Shown one piece after another: positions 1 through 7,530 of a DNA stretch of 64,000 nucleotides. The stretch lies in the NCBI GenBank assembly GCA_003054655.1, contig QAYZ01000014.1, positions 62,001 to 126,000 of the forward strand, written 5' to 3'. Positions within the stretch are counted from its first letter, which is position 1; every line of letters starts with the position of its first letter. The position numbers and the translations under genes were made by a program. The stretch is from Spartobacteria bacterium LR76. Lineage in GTDB: Bacteria; Verrucomicrobiota; Verrucomicrobiia; Chthoniobacterales; Terrimicrobiaceae. The notes under the pieces are model-generated. The model was not told the origin of the DNA, searched no databases, and saw only the letters and a program-made list of their open reading frames with translations.

Positions 1-879
1 TCCTTAATGGTTGTCGCCGCCATTAGCATTGCCTGTGCGGCCCCGGACAATGCACCCCTGCTTCCCCCGGATATTGCCTCGCTGGAGGCCAAAGCCGCCT
101 CCGGAGATGCCGATGCGGCGGTGCAGGTCGGAAAGATGTACCTCGAGGGCAAGGGCGCGCCCAAAGACCCGGCCAAGGCGCTCAGCTATCTTCAGCGGGC
201 GGCCGACCAGGGCAATGCCGCCGCCCAGGCCGGTCTCGGCTATCTTTTCGCCAAGGGAATCGCGGTGGCGAAAAACGAGGAAATGGCCCGCGAATGGTTC
301 CGCAAAAGCGCGGAGCAGGGGTACGCCAAGGGCGAACTCAATTACGGGCAGTTTCTTCGCACCGGACTCGGCGGCGAGAAGGATTCCGCAAAGGGGATCG
401 AGTGGATCACCAAGGCGGCCGACGCGGGCGACAAGGATGCCGTCTTTACCCTCGCGGAGATCTATTTCCTCGGTGAAAATGATGCGCTGCCGGATTACAA
501 AAAAGCCTTTTCCTACGCGATCGTGAGCGCAGAGGCCGGAAACGCGGGCGCGCAAAACATAGTCGGCGTCTGCTATCGGGACGGCCTCGGCGTCGAGCGC
601 GACATGGCAAAGGCCGAGCAGTGGTTCCTCAAGGCGGCGGAACAGGGCGAGGCCAAGGCGCAGAGCAATCTCGGGCACCTGATCAGCATCAATTCCGCCG
701 ATCCGGCCCGCCGGCTCCAGGCGACCAAGTGGCTCGTCAAGGCTGCAACCCAGGGCGAACCCATGGCCAAGCGAACGCTCGGCGAGGTGAATCCCCAGAT
801 CGCCTCCGCCCTGCTTATCAAGGAGAAAGCGAAGCAGAATCGTAATGCCGCCTCCGCCGATGGTAGTGGCTCACACTAA
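1..879 (+). CDS. Sel1-repeat (SEL1-like TPR) exported protein, 5' end outside the window
   Basis: The protein is built almost entirely of tandem alpha-helical Sel1-like repeats, about six units of roughly 36 residues with the typical A-x-x-G-x-x-x-A and Y-x-x-G-x-G patterns, for example in the segments starting near residues 30, 66, 102 and 175 counted from the ATG at 7. Such repeats form superhelical protein-binding scaffolds, often in the periplasm. The reading frame stays open to base 1. The short hydrophobic stretch after the ATG at 7 (VVAAISIACAA) looks like the end of a signal peptide that lacks its charged start, so the true start is probably upstream of the window. The C-terminus is lysine- and glutamine-rich. 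The partner and process are unknown. Confidence 0.8.
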   Translation, partial: SLMVVAAISIACAAPDNAPLLPPDIASLEAKAASGDADAAVQVGKMYLEGKGAPKDPAKALSYLQRAADQGNAAAQAGLGYLFAKGIAVAKNEEMAREWFRKSAEQGYAKGELNYGQFLRTGLGGEKDSAKGIEWITKAADAGDKDAVFTLAEIYFLGENDALPDYKKAFSYAIVSAEAGNAGAQNIVGVCYRDGLGVERDMAKAEQWFLKAAEQGEAKAQSNLGHLISINSADPARRLQATKWLVKAATQGEPMAKRTLGEVNPQIASALLIKEKAKQNRNAASADGSGSH

Positions 880-1051
880 TGGAGTTAGGAATGTGTCGAT
901 ATTGTTGCATTTGATCCGTTGTCACTCCCCTGCCTAACGACTTTTATCCCTCCCGGAAACGCCATCTCTTTCCTGGATTCTTGCGCTGCCTTAACCGGTC
1001 CTGTGCGGCTCCTCGGAGAGGAAGGTGCGACACCCTAAAAACAAAAAAATA

Positions 1052-1930
1052 ATGAAAATTCTCTCAATCAAGGCGGCTCTCGTTGCTTTGGCGATCGGCG
1101 GAACGATTGCCACGGCGAGTGCGGAAAACGCTAACTACGCTCCGGGCGACCTGGTGATGTACTTCCAGAATCCCGGCGGCGCTGTGGGCTCCGATCAAAC
1201 GGTCATGGTCAGTCTGGGCAATGCCTCCACCGTCTTCCGTGACGGAGGAGACTTCCTCAATATCGCCAACATCGGCACTCTCCTGAGTGATACGTTCGGG
1301 GCGAACTGGTACGAACTCGATACGCTGTACTTTGGCGTCGCCGCCAACATCGGCACCTCGACGTTTGGAAACACGCTGACCAATGGTGATCCGCTGCGTA
1401 CGGTCTATCTGGGCCGTTCCCGCAATGACGTTGGTACGGTTGGGCAGGCCTCCTCGACGGCCTATGCGACCACGGATTACACGAATCTGGCTGGTAACAT
1501 CAATACGCAGAACAACGCGCTGGAGACAAAGGCGACGACTCAGGCTGCAGCGCTTAATACCACTGATTCGTCGGTCGATGAGCAGAACCCCTTCGTTGTT
1601 CCTGGCCAGCAGGATGAGGCCTTCGGAGCGATTCCGGGTGGCGTTCAGCAGGGCTTTGACACCGGCTCGTTCGGAACCTACGGCTCGGCCGGATCGGTTG
1701 AGGGCGCGCTGGATCTCTATCGCATCCAGGCGAAGAACACCATTTCCGGGCAGTACGGATATGGTTCTCCGAATGGCGTCGGCGAGTACCAGGGTACTCT
1801 GACCATCGACAACGCAGGCAACATCTCCTACATCACTGCTGTTCCCGAGCCGTCCACCTGGGCTCTCCTCGGCATCGGTGCTTTCGTTGTGATCTACATG
1901 GCCCGCCGCCGCTCCGTGGCCAAGGCCTGA
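1052..1930 (+). CDS. PEP-CTERM sorted exported protein
   Basis: About 292 residues. The N-terminus (MKILSIKAALVALAIGG) is a signal peptide with a likely cleavage site after ATASA. The C-terminus carries a PEP-CTERM signal: VPEPSTWALLGIG, a hydrophobic helix and a final RRR cluster. This signal is known to direct proteins to an exosortase for processing at the outer surface, usually in species with exopolysaccharide. The central part is rich in Gly, Ala, Thr and Asn and matches no enzyme I recognise. An in-frame GTG at 1025 would add nine residues and lies directly on a GGAGAGGAAG purine run, leaving no spacing, so I prefer the ATG at 1052, which gives a normal signal peptide. No exosortase gene is in the window. 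Confidence 0.85.
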   Translation: MKILSIKAALVALAIGGTIATASAENANYAPGDLVMYFQNPGGAVGSDQTVMVSLGNASTVFRDGGDFLNIANIGTLLSDTFGANWYELDTLYFGVAANIGTSTFGNTLTNGDPLRTVYLGRSRNDVGTVGQASSTAYATTDYTNLAGNINTQNNALETKATTQAAALNTTDSSVDEQNPFVVPGQQDEAFGAIPGGVQQGFDTGSFGTYGSAGSVEGALDLYRIQAKNTISGQYGYGSPNGVGEYQGTLTIDNAGNISYITAVPEPSTWALLGIGAFVVIYMARRRSVAKA

Positions 1931-1964
1931 TCCTTCTCCCAACATCATCTCATTCGCACTATCC

Positions 1965-3290
1965 ATGAAACTTAAAAATATCCTCCTTGGCGCGACCGCT
2001 CTTGCCGCGGCTTCCTCGGCAGCTCACGCCCAGACCGAAATCACCATCACCGGTGCCACTGCGTTCCGTACGGCCACTCTTCAGGCCATTCAGAACGCCT
2101 ACAACGCCTCGGGCGCTCTCGGCACGGCCTACAACGTCGCTCACGACGGCTCGGCTGGTAACCTCACTGCCTCCAACAAGGCGGTTTTCGTTGGTACGTT
2201 CCCGGGCGTGTCCGGCACGACGACGATCCGCACGTCGTTCAACGGCTCGACGGAAGGCCTCCGCGCTGTCGCCCTCGGCGACGTGCAGCCCGAGCATCGT
2301 CCCAGCTTCCTTACGGCTGCCGCCATCACGGCTGCTGGTGAGAACGCCGCCAAGACCTCGCCTACGGAAACCGTCCATCCGAAGTTCAGCTTCTCGGACG
2401 TCCTCCAGTCGACCTCTCCGATCGCCAGCCCGGTGCTCAATCCCGCCGATGCCCGCGTCGGTGTGGTGACCTTCACCTTCCTGGCCAACGAAGGCGCTCC
2501 GGCGAATTGGACCAATGTGACCGCACAGCAGTGGAAGGCGCTCCTCGCCAATGGCGTTCAGCCCCTCGCTCTGTTCACCGGCAGCTCTGATGATCAGGGC
2601 ACGCTGGTCTTCGCGACGGGCCGCAACGATGGATCGGGCACCCGCTCGACCTATCTCGCGGAGCCTGGTTATGGCGTTGCTCGTAGTGTCCAGCAGTACG
2701 TCGCTACCAGCGCTGGCGTGGCCACGGCTGGTGTGATCTCCGCTATCGCCCGTGTTCCCGCTGGCGGCACCGGCACTGGCAATCTCGCCACCGCTGGCGG
2801 CGCAGCCAATGCCTCCACCCTCTGGGGCAATGATGTTGCTGGCAATGGCGGCTACTCCAGCGGCAGCACGCTCCGCGACCATATGGCCCGTACGACCGCC
2901 TTGGTCGACGTCTATGACCCGGAAGTCGGTCAGGATCCGGTGCTGGAAGACACTCCGCTCTTCCTGCTCACCTTCCTCTCCACTGCCGACGCTCGTACTG
3001 CGGCGTCGAATGGTGCCAAGCTCCTTACCTACAATGGTGTGGGCGTGACTCCGATCTCCGGCGGCTTCAGCGCCGAGGACAAGGCCAAGATCACCAACGG
3101 TCAGTACTCCGCCTGGGGCTTCCAGCAGCTCTACTATCGTGGCTCGCTCACGACCAATGAGAACGCTGTCTACTCGAGGATTCTCACCAACCTCCCGGCG
3201 GCTCTCACGTCGACCGCCAATGGTCTGACCATCGGCGAGATGAGCGTGACCCGCTCGAATGATGGCGCTCCGATCTACTTCCCTCTCTAA
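1965..3290 (+). CDS. Exported protein of unknown function, weakly like a periplasmic binding protein
   Basis: 441 residues with a clear signal peptide (MKLKNILLGATALAAASS, cleavage after AHA). The mature start, TEITITGATAFRTATLQAI, recalls the SGSSA/F-type opening of PstS-like phosphate-binding proteins, and the rest is soluble and rich in Ala, Thr, Gly and Asn. I see no catalytic motif, lipobox or PEP-CTERM tail. It follows the PEP-CTERM gene by 34 bases on the same strand, and a strong terminator follows it, so the two genes are probably one transcript. The relation to substrate-binding proteins is only a similarity of the N-terminus; the function is unknown. Confidence 0.7.
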   Translation: MKLKNILLGATALAAASSAAHAQTEITITGATAFRTATLQAIQNAYNASGALGTAYNVAHDGSAGNLTASNKAVFVGTFPGVSGTTTIRTSFNGSTEGLRAVALGDVQPEHRPSFLTAAAITAAGENAAKTSPTETVHPKFSFSDVLQSTSPIASPVLNPADARVGVVTFTFLANEGAPANWTNVTAQQWKALLANGVQPLALFTGSSDDQGTLVFATGRNDGSGTRSTYLAEPGYGVARSVQQYVATSAGVATAGVISAIARVPAGGTGTGNLATAGGAANASTLWGNDVAGNGGYSSGSTLRDHMARTTALVDVYDPEVGQDPVLEDTPLFLLTFLSTADARTAASNGAKLLTYNGVGVTPISGGFSAEDKAKITNGQYSAWGFQQLYYRGSLTTNENAVYSRILTNLPAALTSTANGLTIGEMSVTRSNDGAPIYFPL

Positions 3291-3326
3291 GAGAGCGATT
3301 TGATCGAGCTATCCAGTTAGTCTTAC

Positions 3327-3365
3327 AGACTGACGCTCCCCAGCGGAGCGTCAGTCTCTTTTTTT
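3327..3365 (+). terminator. Strong Rho-independent terminator
   Basis: A perfect 13-bp stem (AGACTGACGCTCC, 3327-3339, with its complement at 3345-3357) closes a 5-base loop and is followed by a run of seven T (3359-3365). It lies 37 bases after the stop at 3290 and ends the 1052-3290 transcript. Confidence 0.93.
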
Positions 3366-3387
3366 AGCAGAGCTTCTCCCAACTCAG

Positions 3388-4236
3388 ATGAATCTTAAGC
3401 GAGTTTTGCCCTTTTTGCCCGTTGCATTGGCCTTCGGCGCCGGTTGTTTTGCGATGATGGTATTCCATGAGGAAAAAGAACCCTCTCGCGACAACCCATC
3501 GGAGGATCGCGCCGGGATACGCTCATCCCATTCTCCTTCGTCCAGCGCTTTCGTCCCGGACTCTGCGGACTCCCGTTCTCGTGCGCAAGTCCCGGCTGCT
3601 TCGGTGGCATCTGCCTCCGCCGGGAATGCCGCTCCCGTGGCTCAGGGAGCCTCGCCGATCTCTCCGTCCGCATTGAGTGCGTTTGTTTCCAGGCGCCGCC
3701 AGGCGGCAGTCAATGCAGGATCATCATCCTCCGTGCCGTCGGCCCCGGTCGTCCCGTCCTCGCTGTCCAGCCCGCCCGCGGCTCCCTCTATTTCTTCGTC
3801 CGGATTTGCCGCCCCATCAGGTAATGGTGCCGTTTCCACGGGATCGTCGGGAGGCGCTACTATCGGCGGCGGCACGTCTTCAGGAGGGACATCGACCGGT
3901 GCCAGTCCGGAGGTCTCCTCGGGAGGCGAGATCGTTGTGGACGTGCCTCCCGGCAAGCGGGCTCCCGCGGTATTTCTCGACGACACACAGCACACTCCCC
4001 AGCAAAACGCCGCCCTGGATGCGATTGCCCAGGATTTCGCCGACGAGGTTGCCCAACTGCCTGCGTCTGGTTCCGGTCAGCAAAGCACATTATGGCAGCA
4101 GGCGGCGCAACGGGCCGATGACCGCTATCGCATTCTCTTTGGTGATGATGCCGCGAACAATCTCCAGGTGAAGGCGGCCAGGGAGGTTATCCAGCAGCAG
4201 GCTGTGCAAACCGCCGCTGCCCCGGCGACTCAATAA
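3388..4236 (+). CDS. Membrane-anchored or exported Ser/Pro-rich protein of unknown function
   Basis: 282 residues. An N-terminal hydrophobic segment (about residues 5-27, FLPVALAFGAGCFAMMVF) is a membrane anchor or uncleaved signal. Residues of about 30-190 are low complexity, dominated by Ser, Pro, Ala and Gly, and probably disordered as a linker or wall-spanning stalk. The last 90 residues look globular and helical, with VFLDDTQHTPQQNAALDAIA and a later AAREVIQQQ helix. I recognise no family. It starts 22 bases after the terminator of the previous unit and converges on the LarA-like gene with only 18 bases between the stops. Confidence 0.7.
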   Translation: MNLKRVLPFLPVALAFGAGCFAMMVFHEEKEPSRDNPSEDRAGIRSSHSPSSSAFVPDSADSRSRAQVPAASVASASAGNAAPVAQGASPISPSALSAFVSRRRQAAVNAGSSSSVPSAPVVPSSLSSPPAAPSISSSGFAAPSGNGAVSTGSSGGATIGGGTSSGGTSTGASPEVSSGGEIVVDVPPGKRAPAVFLDDTQHTPQQNAALDAIAQDFADEVAQLPASGSGQQSTLWQQAAQRADDRYRILFGDDAANNLQVKAAREVIQQQAVQTAAAPATQ

Positions 4237-4254
4237 AACTGGTCCCCCGCCAGC

Positions 4255-5511
4255 CTACCTCGCCACCCGGTACAGCATCTCGCCCGCCTTCGGGACATAA
4301 AGGATGCCCTCATCCTCGCGATCTGCGTAGTCGGCGGGATTGATCGTCGCCGGGTCGCGGTAGCCCAGGTTGATCTTGCGGCAGGTTTCTTCCGGGATGC
4401 CGGTGGCCAGAGTGACCTGGATGCGGCATTTCTCCACGCCGTCCTCGTAGGTGCCCATGCCGCGCACGTGCGTGGAATGGGCGAGGATGCCCCAGGGCTT
4501 GTCTTTGAATTTATCCCACTGCTTGAGGAAGTAATCCCGGCAGTGATACCCCAGCTCCTCGATGAGCCGCCCGTGCACCACGCTCACCTCGTGAATGTGC
4601 GGGGCGTAGATGATGAGTTCGCCGCCGTCGGCCACCACGGGCTCGAGCTTGTACATGCACTTGCCGCCGACCCACATCTCGTCGTACATCGCGGGCGCGC
4701 AGGAGAGCACGGTGTGAAAGGGTTTCGGCTTGTAAACAATGTGCAGGCCCTCGGAGTGGTCGCTCGCGGCGTCCCACGCTTCCTCGGGCGTTCCCGCAAA
4801 CATCCCGGCAAAGTTCTTCCCGTCCACCACGAGGCAGAAGCACAGCTTCTCGATCGGCAGCAGCCCCGCCGCGCGATCCACCACCTTGCGCACCGGCGTC
4901 CACTTGTGCCCGATGATGAAGGGATTGGTAATGACTGCTCCCAGCCAGTGAAAGAAATTCAGGATTTCCGGCCCTGCGACGCCGGGGAAGAGGTACTTGT
5001 TGCCGCCGGAGAACCCGACGACCTCGTGCGGAAAGACCGGGCCGATGATGATGATGCGGTCGTAATCAAAGAGCCGCTTGTTGATCGTCACCTCGACATC
5101 CATCGAGAAGAGCCCGTCCGACAGCTCGCTGATCGCCGAGGCCGGGATCACGCCGAGCGAACGCAGCGCCTCGGGGTTGTCCCACTCATGGTTGAAGAGT
5201 TGCGGCTTGGAAAACTCGCCCGCCCGCTCCTCCGGCGAAAGCTCCAGCCGGTGGCAGATCGCCTCCTGCGTCATTGGCGGATGCGTCCCGAGCGCCACCA
5301 TCACGTCTACCACGGCGGTCTCGCGCGCGATACGGCGATAGAGCGCCTTGAAGACCGGGCCGACCGGCGCGGTGCGAGTCGAGTCGGGAATGATGAGAAG
5401 CACCTTTTTTCCCACCCACACCTTGCCCGCGCAGGCGCCGTCGACGACGGAGAGGATTTGCTCTTCGGTGAGGGTGCCGCCGCGCGGCGCGATCTGGGAG
5501 ACGAGGCTCAT
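4255..5511 (-). CDS. LarA-family (DUF2088) nickel-pincer-dependent racemase/epimerase
   Basis: 418 residues, the usual length of LarA lactate racemase. Family motifs are present: IPDSTRTAP (about 41-49), GTHPP (75-79), NHEW (107-110), PHEVVGFSGG (161-170) with Lys172 just after it, then PGVAGPE. In characterised LarA the lysine of the SGG-x-K motif anchors the nickel-pincer nucleotide and conserved histidines do acid-base catalysis; both types of residue are kept here. The family includes 2-hydroxy-acid racemases and epimerases, among them a D-gluconate 2-epimerase. The ATG overlaps the TGA of the upstream SDR gene (ATGA), so the two are translationally coupled. A sugar acid is a better guess than lactate because of that partner. 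No pincer-biosynthesis genes (larB, larC, larE) are in the window. Confidence 0.85.
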   Translation of the reverse strand: MSLVSQIAPRGGTLTEEQILSVVDGACAGKVWVGKKVLLIIPDSTRTAPVGPVFKALYRRIARETAVVDVMVALGTHPPMTQEAICHRLELSPEERAGEFSKPQLFNHEWDNPEALRSLGVIPASAISELSDGLFSMDVEVTINKRLFDYDRIIIIGPVFPHEVVGFSGGNKYLFPGVAGPEILNFFHWLGAVITNPFIIGHKWTPVRKVVDRAAGLLPIEKLCFCLVVDGKNFAGMFAGTPEEAWDAASDHSEGLHIVYKPKPFHTVLSCAPAMYDEMWVGGKCMYKLEPVVADGGELIIYAPHIHEVSVVHGRLIEELGYHCRDYFLKQWDKFKDKPWGILAHSTHVRGMGTYEDGVEKCRIQVTLATGIPEETCRKINLGYRDPATINPADYADREDEGILYVPKAGEMLYRVAR

Positions 5512-6320
5512 ATGGTTTGGGAAAGGAAGCCGCCATCCACGCGGATGTCCGTGCCGGTGACGAAGCTACTGGCCGCCAGGCTGGCGAGGAAGACCGCCGC
5601 GCCCGCCAGCTCCTGCGACTGGCCAAAGCGGCCCATCGCCGTGTGCCCGAGGATCGAGGCCGCGCGCGCCGTCGGCGTGCCGTCTTCGTTAAAGAGCAGT
5701 TTGCGGTTCTGCTCCGCGGGGAAAAAACCCGGCGTGATCGTATTGACTCTCACGCCGTACGGAGCCCACTCGCGGGCGAGGAATTGCGTCATGTTCAGCA
5801 CTGCCGCCTTCGCCGCCGAGTACGCCACCACGCGCGAGAGGGGCAGATGCGCCGACACGCTCGCGATGTTGATGATGCTGCCGCGCCCCGCCGCGCAAAA
5901 GGCCGGGCCAAATTCCTGGCACGGCACCAGCAGCCCGCCCACGAGGTTCAGGTCAAAACTGGCATTCCACGCCTCCAGCGCGATGTCTTCAAATTTGTGA
6001 TCCCCCGTCACCGTCACCTTCGGGTCGTTGCCGCCTGCCGCGTTGATCAGGATGTCGGGCACGCCCCATTCCTTCGTCACCGCCTCGCGCATGGCTGCGA
6101 TGCTGGCGCGCGAGGAGGCGTCGGCTTCAAAAAAGCCCGCCGTCCCGCCGGCGGAGCGAATCGCCTCCGCCCGCGCTTCACCGCGCTCCCGGCTACGCCC
6201 GGCCACCGCGATTTTTGCGCCTGCTGCGCCCAGTGCATCGGCCAGCGAACCGCCGAGCACACCCGTGCCGCCGATGACGACAGCCACGCTACCAGTGAGA
6301 TCAAAGAGCTCTTTCGACAT
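5508..6320 (-). CDS. SDR-family NAD(P)-dependent oxidoreductase, mannonate-oxidoreductase-like
   Basis: About 270 residues, a classical short-chain dehydrogenase. The dinucleotide loop is GGTGVLGG near residue 17, followed by NAAGGN, and the active-site Tyr/Lys is in YSAAK. The LINAAGGNDP loop, the TPGFFPAEQNR stretch and the closing VTGTDIRVDGGF resemble SDRs annotated as D-mannonate/fructuronate oxidoreductases. That substrate is inferred from memory of the family, not proven. I start at the ATG at 6320 (MSKELFDLTG); an in-frame ATG at 6362 would add 14 residues unlike the family. Neither start has a clear Shine-Dalgarno site. The gene leads directly into the LarA-like gene by a 4-base overlap. 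Confidence 0.83.
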   Translation of the reverse strand: MSKELFDLTGSVAVVIGGTGVLGGSLADALGAAGAKIAVAGRSRERGEARAEAIRSAGGTAGFFEADASSRASIAAMREAVTKEWGVPDILINAAGGNDPKVTVTGDHKFEDIALEAWNASFDLNLVGGLLVPCQEFGPAFCAAGRGSIINIASVSAHLPLSRVVAYSAAKAAVLNMTQFLAREWAPYGVRVNTITPGFFPAEQNRKLLFNEDGTPTARAASILGHTAMGRFGQSQELAGAAVFLASLAASSFVTGTDIRVDGGFLSQTI

Positions 6321-6419
6321 GAGAGGAGCGTCATCATTACTCCCGGCGGCGGGGGCCCGCAATGCGAATTTCCCACACGTGTTTGAGGCCGGGGCGGGGA
6401 AAACCGCCTGCCGGGGGTT

Positions 6420-6974
6420 CTATTCCTCCGCCTTGTCCTTTTGCGAGGCTTTGCGCATCGCCTCCAGCATCGGATCGCTGCCGAGCAGGGCAAACTGCCG
6501 CCCTCTCTTGGTTTGCGCGATTTGCTGGAGGATGTTGAGGCAGTTCGAGATGGTTTTCTCTGCCGACCGCCGCCGGGCGGTAAAGTTCTCCTTCAGCCGG
6601 TCCTTTTCCTCCGCGACCCATTCATCGTCGGGCAGCGTGCTGCTGATTGGCTTGTCCCCGGCCCGTACGACTCCGGCCTCGGCGGCTGCCTTGGTTTTTG
6701 CCCCGGGCAGGGTGGTCAGCTCCCGCAGGATGGCGAGCGTCTGCTGTCGCACATAGGGAAAGTCCTCCAGCGTCTCGCTCTTCATCGCCGCCGCCAGCAC
6801 CGTCCCGGCCTCGATCGGCTGGTCGTCAAAGTCCTGGAGATACTGCCGCGCAAAATCCCCCAGCATGAGCTGAAACTCATTCAGCGAAACACTCGTCGGC
6901 CCGAGCGTGCGATCTGCCGCCTGGCCGGAAAGCCCCGCGAGACACAGGAGCGCGAGAATCCTTGCGATTAACAC
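6420..6974 (-). CDS. Exported small protein of unknown function
   Basis: From the GTG at 6974 the product is about 184 residues beginning with a signal peptide (LIARILALLCLAGLSGQAA). The mature part is helical and charged, with a KAAAEAG stretch and a Lys/Glu-rich C-terminus; I recognise no domain. An in-frame ATG at 7049 has a GAGG about 10 bases upstream and would give 209 residues. It would place a basic 25-residue leader before the signal peptide and leave only 13 bases to the divergent gene at 7063. I chose 6974 because it leaves room for divergent promoters, but the start is open. Confidence 0.6.
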   Translation of the reverse strand: MLIARILALLCLAGLSGQAADRTLGPTSVSLNEFQLMLGDFARQYLQDFDDQPIEAGTVLAAAMKSETLEDFPYVRQQTLAILRELTTLPGAKTKAAAEAGVVRAGDKPISSTLPDDEWVAEEKDRLKENFTARRRSAEKTISNCLNILQQIAQTKRGRQFALLGSDPMLEAMRKASQKDKAEE

Positions 6975-7062
6975 GATTCGCCCGTGTTTTTTTCTTGGGT
7001 GGGCCGCGGGGATGGGGGATGAGTGAGGCACACGACGTCCTTTCTCCATCTAGACTGACCTC

Positions 7063-7527
7063 ATGTGCGCGCGCTTCAAGTCCAAAGGCATCATCACCAA
7101 GCCGGGCGACGAGATCATCCTCGAGACCCCGGAGGGCGAGGTGACCGGAGTCTGGACCAGCTTCGCCCAGGAGGAAAAGATCGATTGGTGGATTCGCCGG
7201 GCAGGCAATACGCTGGCCCAATGCCCCGTCGATGAAATCGCCGAGCGCGCCGACGACACCCGGGAACTGCGCTGGAGCAAGGCCCCCGCAGGAGCCAACC
7301 TCCTTTTCGTGGTCTCCCCCGAGATTCCAGGCAAGATCAAGCCCTACCGCCCCGCCCGCATCATCACCCGCCTCGCCACGCCTGAGGAACTCGCCTACTT
7401 CCGCCACCCCCGCTTCCCGCACCTCGGCGAAATCCTCCCCACCGGCGAAATCCAGCCCACCTTCATCACCGCCCCCGTCCCCATCCCCTCCGACCGCCCC
7501 GTCCAGGCCGAACTTTTTTTCGGGTAG
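7063..7527 (+). CDS. Unknown protein with possible SRAP (HMCES/YedK)-like N-terminus
   Basis: 154 residues. It begins MCARF, reminiscent of the MCGRF/MCGRY start of SRAP proteins, in which Cys2 becomes the N-terminal residue that crosslinks to abasic sites. A downstream segment (GVWTSFAQEEKIDWWIRRAG, about 27-46) can be laid against the tryptophan-rich W-x-L-P-x-W region of that family. The usual catalytic Asn, Glu and His motifs are not obvious and the protein is shorter than the normal 200 or more residues, so it is either a divergent member or unrelated. It ends four bases before the convergent HipA-like gene. Confidence 0.5.
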   Translation: MCARFKSKGIITKPGDEIILETPEGEVTGVWTSFAQEEKIDWWIRRAGNTLAQCPVDEIAERADDTRELRWSKAPAGANLLFVVSPEIPGKIKPYRPARIITRLATPEELAYFRHPRFPHLGEILPTGEIQPTFITAPVPIPSDRPVQAELFFG

Positions 7528-7530
7528 CGG

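Noticed and set aside
1064-1966. Long open frame antisense to the PEP-CTERM gene
   Set aside because: It mirrors a confident gene with signal peptide and sorting tail; its composition is arginine- and glycine-rich noise typical of antisense frames in GC-rich DNA.
4468-6000. 510-codon open frame on the plus strand
   Set aside because: Lies opposite the LarA-like and SDR genes, with His/Arg/Asp-rich shadow composition and no domain.
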